Shown one piece after another: positions 54,231 through 61,796 of a stretch of DNA of 64,000 nt (position 1 is its first letter; every line of letters starts with the position of its first letter). The stretch spans positions 1-64,000 of the forward strand of contig NZ_JAQYWB010000019.1 in assembly GCF_030145185.1 (NCBI RefSeq), given 5' to 3'. A program made the translations under genes and the position numbers. Source of the DNA: Desulfoluna sp. Lineage in GTDB: Bacteria; Desulfobacterota; Desulfobacteria; Desulfobacterales; Desulfolunaceae. Under the pieces are notes generated by a model that had not been told where the DNA came from, ran no database searches, and saw nothing but the letters and a program-made list of their open reading frames with translations.

Positions 54231-55265
54231 ATGGACTTCTACACGTTGATGATCAGCTTTTTTATTCTTTCAGGTGCAGGAATAATGATATACAGCATCC
54301 GGCAGTTTCGAAGCACAATTCAACTGCTGCAAGCCTTTTATATTCGCAAAAGCAAAAAGTTATCGCGGATGATCACGCTTCACCTGACGATGATGGCATT
54401 CTTTTTCTTCGGCTACATCGGCTTTTTATTCTTTTTTCTCGCAGGCGCCGACACGGGGATTGAGCTCATCACGGCGCTGGTCTTTTTTTGGGGAGCGATT
54501 TTTGTGGCCATGGGCAACGGCATTCACAAAGGGATGCTCAGCACCATCCAGGAAAGCTACAAGAGCACGGTGAGCATCAGCATCGCGCTGAAAGAGGAGC
54601 AGGAAAAACTCCTCACCATCAACCGTCAGCTGCTCCAGACCGAAGACGTCACCATCCTGGCCCTGGCCTATCAGGCGGAACTCCGCGATGGGGAAACCGG
54701 TCGCCACGTCACCCGCGCTGCGGAATACACAGGCATCATTGCCCGGCAATTAAAAAAGGACTCCACCCAATCCTCTTATCTTACAGATCAGTATATCGTG
54801 GATTTGGTGAAGTCCGCCCCGCTCCACGATATCGGCAAGGTCGCCATCCCGGATCAGATTCTCCAGAAAAAAGGGCCGTTCATTCCCCAGGAATTTGAGA
54901 TCATGAAACAGCACTGCCAATATGGCGCCGATATCATCTGCAAAGCCCAGGAGAAACTTAAATTCCGCTCCTTTCTCACGATTGCCGTTCAGCTCACCTT
55001 GTCCCATCATGAAAAATGGGACGGCAGCGGTTACCCGGCGGGGCTGGCCGGCAAAAGCATTCCCCTCTCCGCCCGAATCATGGCACTGGCCGACGTCTAC
55101 GATGCGTTGAGGACGAAAAGGTATTACAAAGAGGCCTTCTCCCACGAAACGTCCTGCCAGATTATCAGGGAGGAGCGGGGCAGACATTTCGACCCCGAAA
55201 TCGTGGAGGCCTTTTTTGCCGTTGAAAAAGAATTCGAGCGCATCTCCCTCGAACAGGCGGATTGA
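54231..55265 (+). CDS. Membrane HD-GYP domain protein (c-di-GMP phosphodiesterase-like)
   Basis: This is a 344-residue protein. Three hydrophobic segments (2-22, 53-72, 79-97) lead through a coiled linker to an HD-GYP domain. Conserved residues are His159 (GRHV), HDIGKVAIPD (199-208), SHHEKWDGSGYP (258-269) and LADVYDALR. It is expected to hydrolyse c-di-GMP. The ATG at 54231 has GGAG seven bases upstream. The N-terminus resembles a membrane sensor without a named domain. With the MshEN-like modules elsewhere it fits a c-di-GMP-responsive organism. Confidence 0.9.
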   Translation: MDFYTLMISFFILSGAGIMIYSIRQFRSTIQLLQAFYIRKSKKLSRMITLHLTMMAFFFFGYIGFLFFFLAGADTGIELITALVFFWGAIFVAMGNGIHKGMLSTIQESYKSTVSISIALKEEQEKLLTINRQLLQTEDVTILALAYQAELRDGETGRHVTRAAEYTGIIARQLKKDSTQSSYLTDQYIVDLVKSAPLHDIGKVAIPDQILQKKGPFIPQEFEIMKQHCQYGADIICKAQEKLKFRSFLTIAVQLTLSHHEKWDGSGYPAGLAGKSIPLSARIMALADVYDALRTKRYYKEAFSHETSCQIIREERGRHFDPEIVEAFFAVEKEFERISLEQAD

Positions 55266-55357
55266 CCGGCGAGCCGAGATCATGAAGCATGCCGAGCGGG
55301 CGAAACCGCACGTGCCCCTTTTCAGACTCATCATGGGTTACCCGCAGACGGGATCGA

Positions 55358-56512
55358 TCAGATAAACTGGGTCATGAGCTGGGTAATGACCTCGTCCACG
55401 TTCTCGGGCGTAATGGCGTACTGCCGGCACGTCGCCTCCACCTGCTTCATATGGGCAGACCCCTGCATTCCCCCGATGCCGTGAAACAGCCCCAGTCTCC
55501 GCCCCACCTGGTAATGCATCTTCTCAACCGGGGCCATGGCAAGGAAGGCTCGGATCTTTTCGCACATCGCCTCCCGGTCCTCGGGAAAGCGCCCCTCCAC
55601 ATCCTGAAACAGGTTCAGGATATGATCGCTGGCAAGGGTGCTGGTAATCTCCCCCAGCGACTCCAGGAAGAGAAGGATCTCCCCGGCAGCCTGCTCGTCG
55701 GTGATTTTTTCAAAGCGCCCCTCTTTCCAATCCGTGTAGAGCTCGGTGTGACCGGGGATGGCAAGGGTCCGAAGCCGAATATAATCGGGGTTGATCTGCG
55801 TGAGGGCATCGGCGGTCTCCAGGGCGTGCTCCCGGGAAAGCGCCTTGCCCCCCAGACCGGGCATGACATACTCGGAAAGCTCCATGCCCGCTCGCTTCAC
55901 CTTCTGGCCCCCTTCGATATGCATGGCCTTGGTAGACCCCTTTTTCATCTGTTTCAAGACCGCATCGGAGCCGGATTCCATGCCGATATGAATCCGGTTA
56001 AGCCCCGCCGCACACATACGGGTGAGATGTGCGTCGCTGATGCGGGCGACGGTGTGGGACCGTGCATACGAAGTAATCCGATACGCCCATGGAAAAACCT
56101 CTCTCATGTACTCCAGAACCCGAATCAGATCTTCCGGCTTGACGATGAGGCTGTTGGCATCCTGAAGGAACACCGACTTCATCCGCCCCCGGCTCCAGTT
56201 GACGGCCGCCTGAAATGCATAGATATCCCCCCCGCTCACCGTCTGCTGAACCCCCTCGATGTCTTGACGCGTCACCCGACCCTTTTCTGCCAGCACCTCA
56301 TGGAGGGGAAGTGCATACCGGGCCACGGCATCGATATCCCGGATCACATCCTCCACCGACCTCAGGGAAAAGGACGCCCCTTTATACACCGGGCAGAAGG
56401 TGCAACGGTTCCACGGGCAGTTCCGCGACACGCGAATCAACAGGCTCGCGGCCTCACTCGGAGGCCGGATGGGCCCCTGCTCAAAACCTTCATACTCACA
56501 GGTTGTCTTCAT
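55358..56512 (-). CDS. Radical SAM protein
   Basis: This 384-residue enzyme has the cluster motif CPWNRCTFCPVYKG near residue 32, a central radical-SAM barrel (FLQDANSLIVKPEDLIRVL, RIHIGMESGSD) and a C-terminal helical extension of about 110 residues (MHYQVGRRLGLFHGIGGMQG). The family is common in anaerobes; its reaction is unknown. It is divergent from the corrinoid protein genes. An ortholog class resembling oxygen-independent coproporphyrinogen oxidase-like enzymes was considered, but the N-terminal motif does not fit HemN. Confidence 0.85.
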   Translation of the reverse strand: MKTTCEYEGFEQGPIRPPSEAASLLIRVSRNCPWNRCTFCPVYKGASFSLRSVEDVIRDIDAVARYALPLHEVLAEKGRVTRQDIEGVQQTVSGGDIYAFQAAVNWSRGRMKSVFLQDANSLIVKPEDLIRVLEYMREVFPWAYRITSYARSHTVARISDAHLTRMCAAGLNRIHIGMESGSDAVLKQMKKGSTKAMHIEGGQKVKRAGMELSEYVMPGLGGKALSREHALETADALTQINPDYIRLRTLAIPGHTELYTDWKEGRFEKITDEQAAGEILLFLESLGEITSTLASDHILNLFQDVEGRFPEDREAMCEKIRAFLAMAPVEKMHYQVGRRLGLFHGIGGMQGSAHMKQVEATCRQYAITPENVDEVITQLMTQFI

Positions 56513-56944
56513 CGTATCCTCACTTTTCTGTCCAGAGTCATCATCAATACACTAATGTAGACATCCCTGACGAGAATGCAACGCGCCAGAAACAAATGCC
56601 CTTGCCATTTGAATCGAGGAGCCCCCCGCGAAAACGAACAGACGACGGCTTCCCGAGCCGATTATTATTCCATAATATGGATATTCATTTAATATATTGC
56701 ACAGTATGGAATTATGTGCTTAAAAAGAAATCGACTGAAAAGGTACCACCCCACGGAAGCAGCACAGCATATGAGGTCTCCTCTGGATGATTTTTTCTGC
56801 CCTGAAAAATAACACCGTTCATATGCTGAACAGGAAAAGGGAAGGCCACTCTGAGAACAACCCCCACACCCGGGCTTCCCGATCTCTGACCTTCATTTTC
56901 ACAGGAAAGCCCCAACACGTCACATTTAAATATGGAGAGTCATT
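56513..56944. promoter_or_regulatory. Divergent control region with a 13-bp palindrome
   Basis: TCCATAATATGGA (56669-56681) is a perfect palindrome about a central A, and a further TATGGA half-site lies at 56705-56710. It precedes the corrinoid protein start by about 265 bases. No cobalamin riboswitch box is recognisable. The rest of the 432-base gap has no ORF. Confidence 0.4.
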
Positions 56945-57577
56945 ATGTCTGATTTGAATGCCATCACTGAAGCCCTTATTTCCGGCGACCTCGATACCCT
57001 GACAACCCAGGTCAAAGCAGCCCTGGACCAGGGAACCTCTGCCAGTGATATCCTGAGCCAGGGCCTTATTAAAGGCATGGGCATCGTAGGCGAACGCATG
57101 GAGTCCGGTGCGATGTTCATCCCGGAGGTCCTGATGTCGGCCCACTGCATGGGAACAGCCGTAGAGATCCTGACCCCCCTGCTTGCTGCCGGAGAGGCGT
57201 CCTCAGCCGGTCGCGTGGTCATGGGCACCGTGAAAGGAGATCTCCACGATATCGGAAAAAATCTCGTGGTGATGATGCTTGAGAGCGTGGGATTTGAAGT
57301 CACGGACTTGGGCGTCGACGTGGACGCGGACACCTTCCTGAAAGCCATCGAAGAGCACAAACCCCAGATCGTCGGCCTCTCCGCACTGCTAACCACGACC
57401 ATGCCCATGATGCGCGAGACAGTCAATAAAATCAGCTCACAGACGGACAGAAAGGCCCTGAAAATAATGATCGGTGGAGCCCCCGTTGACCAGGCTTTTG
57501 CCGACGAGATCGGTGCCGACGGGTATGCCTCCGATGCCGGTTCCGCCAGCAAACTGGCCAAAGCCCTTCTCAACTAA
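56945..57577 (+). CDS. Corrinoid protein of a methyltransferase system (MtbC/MttC-like)
   Basis: This is a 210-residue protein with an N-terminal four-helix cap (GLIKGMGIVGERMESGAMFIPE) and a B12-binding Rossmann domain. The His of GDLHDIGKN (His101) coordinates cobalt in the base-off/His-on mode, with GLSALLTTTMPMM and MIGGAPV further on. It carries a methyl group from a methyltransferase I to a methyltransferase II. It is followed 81 bases later by a pterin-type methyltransferase, with a strong hairpin between them. The methyl donor (methylamine, glycine betaine, methoxyaromatic) cannot be told. Confidence 0.92.
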   Translation: MSDLNAITEALISGDLDTLTTQVKAALDQGTSASDILSQGLIKGMGIVGERMESGAMFIPEVLMSAHCMGTAVEILTPLLAAGEASSAGRVVMGTVKGDLHDIGKNLVVMMLESVGFEVTDLGVDVDADTFLKAIEEHKPQIVGLSALLTTTMPMMRETVNKISSQTDRKALKIMIGGAPVDQAFADEIGADGYASDAGSASKLAKALLN

Positions 57578-57593
57578 TCGGAACCTCAGGATG

Positions 57594-57624
57594 GCCTCGC
57601 AACACCGATGTCATGTTGCGAGGC
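57594..57624 (+). other. Intercistronic hairpin in the corrinoid operon
   Basis: GCCTCGCAACA (57594-57604) pairs perfectly with TGTTGCGAGGC (57614-57624). It lies between the corrinoid protein and methyltransferase genes and is not followed by a T run, so it more likely sets relative expression through mRNA stability than terminates. Confidence 0.6.
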
Positions 57625-57657
57625 GCTCAACAAGGCACTACATATTAAGGAGACGCC

Positions 57658-58458
57658 ATGTTTACCGTTATCGGAGAACGCATCAACACCACCCTTAAAA
57701 AAGTAAAGGCCGCCACCGCTGAACGCGATGCTGCCTACATCCGAGGCGATGTGCAAAAACAGCAGGCTGCCGGAGCCACCTACATCGACGTCAACGCAGG
57801 CGCCCGCATCGGCCACGAAGAAGACGATATGCAATGGCTTCTTTCCGTGGTCAAAGAGGCGACCCGGCTCCCCTTATGCCTCGACAGCCCCGACCCGGCC
57901 ATCCTGGAGATGGCTTACGGCATGGTCGATCAGCCCCCGATGATCAACTCCATCAGCCTCGAAAAAGATCGTTTTGACCCGATGATCCATTTTCTTAAAG
58001 GCAAAGAGTGCCGCATCATCGCCTTGTGCATGGATGACTCTGGAATGCCCAAGGACGTAGACGACATCTTTTCCCGGGCCAAAACCCTGGTCGAAGAGTT
58101 GGAAGGCATTGGCTTTAAACGAAATGACATCTTTATCGATCCGCTGATTCAGCCCATAAGCGTGGCGGCCGAAAACGGCACCATGGCCATGGATGCGGTG
58201 GAAAAAATCATGACGGAGCTCAAAGGGGTTCACACCACCGGCGGCCTCTCCAACATCTCCTATGGCCTGCCCCAACGCAAAGTGGTCAACCGTATCTTCC
58301 TGTCCATGATGATGGCACGTGGCTTTGACTCCGCCATCATGGACCCTCTGGACACCGAGATCATGGCGGTCCTGAAGACCTCAACCATGATCCTGGGCCA
58401 GGACAACTTCTGCATGAATTACCTGAAAGCCGTTCGGGCAGGATCGATCATCGCCTGA
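57658..58458 (+). CDS. Pterin-binding methyltransferase (methyl-THF : corrinoid type)
   Basis: This 266-residue TIM-barrel protein of the MtvA/AcsE/DHPS-like family starts FTVIGERINTTLKKV. It has DVNAGARIGHEEDDM, PLCLDSPDP and GLSNISYGLP, the pterin-binding loops. It would move the methyl group between the corrinoid protein and tetrahydrofolate, feeding or drawing from the Wood-Ljungdahl branch. GGAG precedes the ATG at 57658. No MttB-type demethylase or corrinoid activator is in the window, so the full system must be encoded elsewhere. Confidence 0.88.
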   Translation: MFTVIGERINTTLKKVKAATAERDAAYIRGDVQKQQAAGATYIDVNAGARIGHEEDDMQWLLSVVKEATRLPLCLDSPDPAILEMAYGMVDQPPMINSISLEKDRFDPMIHFLKGKECRIIALCMDDSGMPKDVDDIFSRAKTLVEELEGIGFKRNDIFIDPLIQPISVAAENGTMAMDAVEKIMTELKGVHTTGGLSNISYGLPQRKVVNRIFLSMMMARGFDSAIMDPLDTEIMAVLKTSTMILGQDNFCMNYLKAVRAGSIIA

Positions 58459-58748
58459 GAAACGACCCCTCTCGCGGATCGTTCACGAGTCGAGTGGCAT
58501 CCGCCAAAAGGGTCACCGGTAAAGCACTGTATTTCGAGCCCCACGGATCCACCGAAGGGTCGCCTGCTCTGCATGCGGCCCTTCCCCGGTTCTGAACGTT
58601 CCGAGGGGACAATCCCGCCCTCTCTGACGACGGCCCACGCAAGGCACACTTTGACAAACAACCAGGGCCTGACATATGATCGCGGTGATGGTGCATCGTC
58701 AGCAGCGACAAAGCGATGCCGTGATTTGAACCAGACAATTGGGTACCC

Positions 58749-59789
58749 ATGACGGAAACAAAGACCAAACCACGCACACTCAAGATCCTCTGGCCCCTCC
58801 TCCTCCTGATATTTTTTCTTGCAGTGGCCGCCGGAGGCTCGGCAGTACACCTTCACCGGTTCTACCGCACCCCCCAGGGAGACCCGAACCTGACGCTGAT
58901 CTATACCCTCGGCCGTGGCCAAAATTTTAACACCACGGCGCGTCAACTGGCCCAGGCCGGGATCTGCACCTCAGAAACCAAACTCCGGCTCATGGCCACC
59001 CTTTACGGCCTCGACAAAAAAATCAAAGCCGGAGAATACCGCCTGTCGGGTTCTATGACGCCTGAAGCGATTCTTTCCAGCCTCACCCGCGGCAAAGTCC
59101 ACCTCCACAAACTCACCATCCCTGAAGGCTACACGGTCTCACAGATCGCCAAGGTGGTGGAACAAAACGGACTCGGAAAGGCGGAACGCCTCTCCCAGCT
59201 CTGCTTCTCCAAAAAATTTATCCACCGCATGAACCTCCCGAAAGGAGCGCCTTCCCTGGAAGGCTACCTCTTCCCGGAGACCTACTTTTTCGAAAAAGGA
59301 ACGACCGAAGAGGCCATTATTACAGCCATGGTCAAACGGTTTAAAAGCGTCTTTACCCCTCAGCTGCAAACCGACGGAAAGGCCCTGGGGCTTACCCCCA
59401 ATGAGGTGGTAACCCTGGCCTCGATTATCGAAAAAGAGACCGGCGCCACCTTTGAACGTCCGTTGATCTCCTCGGTCTTCCACAACCGCCTGAAAAAAAA
59501 GATGCGGCTGGAAACGGACCCCACGGTGATCTACGGCATCAAAGACTTCAACGGAAACATCACCCGAAAAGACCTGCGCCGAAAAACCCCCTACAACACC
59601 TATGTCATCAGGGGACTCCCCCCAGGCCCCATTGCCAGCCCAGGCCTGGCCGCGCTCACCGCCGCCGTCCGCCCCGAAAAAACATCGTACCTCTACTTTG
59701 TTTCTAAAAAAAATGGGACCCACCACTTTTCGCAAAGCTTAAAAGAACACGGGAAGGCCGTGCGGACGTATCAGCTGAGGAAAAGGTAA
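58749..59789 (+). CDS. mltG: Endolytic murein transglycosylase
   Basis: This is a 346-residue MltG protein anchored by one N-terminal helix (ILWPLLLLIFFLAVAAGG, 13-30). A LysM-like region is followed by the YceG domain with LEGYLFPETYF, the catalytic Glu228 in SIIEKET, DPTVIYGIKD and YNTYVIRGLPPGPI. It cleaves nascent glycan strands and sets their length. The stop codon lies inside the first degenerate unit of a heptanucleotide tandem repeat, and nagZ follows. The start has no strong ribosome site. Confidence 0.92.
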   Translation: MTETKTKPRTLKILWPLLLLIFFLAVAAGGSAVHLHRFYRTPQGDPNLTLIYTLGRGQNFNTTARQLAQAGICTSETKLRLMATLYGLDKKIKAGEYRLSGSMTPEAILSSLTRGKVHLHKLTIPEGYTVSQIAKVVEQNGLGKAERLSQLCFSKKFIHRMNLPKGAPSLEGYLFPETYFFEKGTTEEAIITAMVKRFKSVFTPQLQTDGKALGLTPNEVVTLASIIEKETGATFERPLISSVFHNRLKKKMRLETDPTVIYGIKDFNGNITRKDLRRKTPYNTYVIRGLPPGPIASPGLAALTAAVRPEKTSYLYFVSKKNGTHHFSQSLKEHGKAVRTYQLRKR

Positions 59790-59934
59790 AGGTTAAAGGC
59801 GAAAGGCCAAAGGCGAAAGGCGAAAGGCCAAAGGCCAAAGGCGAAAGGCCAAAGGCTAAAGGCTAAAGGCGAAAGGCCAAAGGCCAAAGGCGAAAGGCGA
59901 AAGGCGAAAGGCTAAAGGCTAAAGGCTAAAGGCG
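59781..59934. repeat. Heptanucleotide tandem repeat (AAAGGCN)n
   Basis: From 59795 to 59934 there are 20 uninterrupted units of AAAGGC plus one variable base (G, C or T), preceded by two degenerate units (59781-59794) that contain the mltG stop codon. The last-base pattern shows local duplications of blocks of units. As 7 is not a multiple of three, unit gain or loss would shift any reading frame through it, but no gene reads across it here. Confidence 0.95.
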
Positions 59935-60077
59935 AGAGTAGCCCAAGACTTAGAGGCGTCAACGAATAAAAGAACAAACAGTGGAAAAATAGAACCGGCA
60001 TCTTCTTCAGCGACGGCTGCCGGATTTCACCCTTCGCGCGAATGCCCCGAAAGCGCACGCATAACGACGACCTCCAC

Positions 60078-60123
60078 GCATTCGCCATTGGGTTTCAAGG
60101 TGCCCCCACCTTGCGCCGGAGGC
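60078..60123. repeat. Intergenic repeat fragment, copy K (left end, inverted)
   Basis: Read on the minus strand it gives GCCTCCGGCGCAAGGTG, GGGGCACCTTGAAACC and GCGAATGCG, i.e. the left end with one base missing. No right end is found. It lies directly ahead of nagZ. Confidence 0.65.
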
Positions 60124-60164
60124 AGCTTCTTTATTGTTTTATTCCGAAAACCAGAGAAAGTGAT

Positions 60165-61169
60165 ATGACACATTTTTCAAGCATGACATTGGTCGAACAG
60201 GTGGGGCAGCGACTCCTTGTGGGCTTTGACGGCACCGGCCTTACCGACGACCTGCAATACCTCATCGACACCCTCAAGGTAGGCGGGGTCATTCTTTTTG
60301 CCAGAAACATCGAGTCCCCAGACCAGGTGGCCTCCCTTTGCAATGCAATGCAAAAACATGCGGCCTCTTGCGGGCTTCCCCCTCTTTTCATCGCTGTAGA
60401 CCAAGAGGGGGGCGTCGTGTCCCGCATGAAAGAACCCCTGACCCTCTTTCCAGAAGGGGCTCCAGCCTTAGGCTCGTTTGAAGCGGCGCAGCACTTCGGA
60501 CGCACCACGGGAAAAGAGCTGTCCGCCATCGGCTTTAACATGGACATGGCCCCGGTGCTGGACGTGCAGCCCGAGGGGTTTTCCGGCATCATGGAAAAAC
60601 GGGTTTTTCCGGGATCTCCTGGGGAGGTGGGCACACGGGGCGTTCAGGTCATGGAAGCCCTTGAAGCGGAAGGGGTTCTCTCCGTGGTCAAACATTTCCC
60701 CGGGATCGGGCGCACCACCCTGGATTCCCATCTCACCCTGCCGGAACTGGCCACCCCCTTTTCCGAGCTGATGCAAGCCGATCTGGTCCCGTTCCAGGTG
60801 GCATGTCATGCCGGCGCCTCCGCCGTCATGCTCTCCCACATCAAATACACTGATATTGACCCCCAGTGGCCCGCCAGCCTCTCGCCCGAGGTGGTCAAAG
60901 GACTGCTCCGAGGACGCCTGGGGTACAAGGGCGTGGTCATGACCGACGACCTCGACATGAAGGCCATCACCTGCGATATGGAGACCGTGGCACATCAACT
61001 GGTGAACGCAGACGTCGACATCGCCCTTATCTGCCACCGAAGCCCCCGCTACGAGACCCTGGCAGAGACCCTGAAAACCCTGGCGGCCAAATGCCCCGAG
61101 GCTCATGCCGTCGCGACGGGCCGCATCCTGGCGTTAAAAGAATCTTTCCTGCAAAAAGGGCCTGCCTGA
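60165..61169 (+). CDS. nagZ: Beta-N-acetylhexosaminidase
   Basis: This 334-residue glycoside hydrolase family 3 enzyme removes GlcNAc from anhydro-muropeptides in murein recycling. FIAVDQEGGVVSRM, KHFPG (176-180), the flexible loop with the catalytic DSH (187-189) and the nucleophile Asp261 in MTDDLDMKAI are in place. The usual His after KHFPG is Ile181, a minor departure. The product feeds the pathway completed by mpl (6.9 kb). Its TGA overlaps the ATG of the next gene by one base. Confidence 0.93.
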   Translation: MTHFSSMTLVEQVGQRLLVGFDGTGLTDDLQYLIDTLKVGGVILFARNIESPDQVASLCNAMQKHAASCGLPPLFIAVDQEGGVVSRMKEPLTLFPEGAPALGSFEAAQHFGRTTGKELSAIGFNMDMAPVLDVQPEGFSGIMEKRVFPGSPGEVGTRGVQVMEALEAEGVLSVVKHFPGIGRTTLDSHLTLPELATPFSELMQADLVPFQVACHAGASAVMLSHIKYTDIDPQWPASLSPEVVKGLLRGRLGYKGVVMTDDLDMKAITCDMETVAHQLVNADVDIALICHRSPRYETLAETLKTLAAKCPEAHAVATGRILALKESFLQKGPA

Positions 61170-61528
61170 TGGCCAGCCTGGCATATCGCCTCACAAAAAG
61201 CTATCTGACCTGGATCGCCCCGGCCACCCCCAGGGCCATCCGAATGCGAAACGCCCTCTGTTTTCTTATTCTTCTCGCCTGGACCCCCTTCGGGGTCGCC
61301 TCTCTCTTCCTCTTTGACAGCCCCGGATCAGAATCAGACCCCTTCGCCTGGATCATCGTCGGCTTCGTCTGGATTTACCCTCTCCTGTTTCTCCTCTCCC
61401 TTCCCCTCACCTTGCTGGCCCTGCGCAAAAGAGAGATCCACCGCGCCGCCAAACGGGCGACCCTTCCCCTGTGGTTTGCCAAGGCCATGCTCATGATAGG
61501 CCTGGGTCTTTATTTAAAGCTTAAATAA
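61169..61528 (+). CDS. Small membrane protein coupled to nagZ
   Basis: This is a 119-residue protein with two to three hydrophobic helices (LCFLILLAWTPFGVASLFLF, AWIIVGFVWIYPLLFLLSLP, AMLMIGLGLYLKLK). It is unrecognised. The overlap with nagZ (TGATG) shows translational coupling, so a role in envelope maintenance or muropeptide handling is plausible but not shown. Confidence 0.7.
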   Translation: MASLAYRLTKSYLTWIAPATPRAIRMRNALCFLILLAWTPFGVASLFLFDSPGSESDPFAWIIVGFVWIYPLLFLLSLPLTLLALRKREIHRAAKRATLPLWFAKAMLMIGLGLYLKLK

Positions 61529-61796
61529 AAAAGCCAACCATTTATGCGCAACAAACGACGCAACAGTCTTTTTTCCCTAAAAAGGAACTTCATAAGTTGC
61601 GACAGCCATCCGATATATAATAGGTGTGCCTTTCAAGGCAAAAGGACAGGACTCAACAATGCTGATTCATTAAATATAGTAAGCTGATATCACAGCGCCA
61701 TTGTCGTTCCCCTCCTTTTCAATGTACCCGTTCATGCGCCTGAGCCTCGCAGGGACATTTTTTTCTAAATGACAAACACGGCCTGGATCCTCTTAA

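Noticed and set aside
55289-56560. 423-residue plus-strand ORF opposite the radical SAM gene
   Set aside because: Shadow frame; the minus-strand CxxxxCxxC-type motif and start site are convincing.
56513-56944. Cobalamin riboswitch ahead of the corrinoid genes
   Set aside because: I could not find a B12-box-like segment or the expected long-range pairing.
59781-59934. Possible CRISPR array
   Set aside because: Units are seven bases with no spacers; it is a simple tandem repeat, and no cas genes are present.
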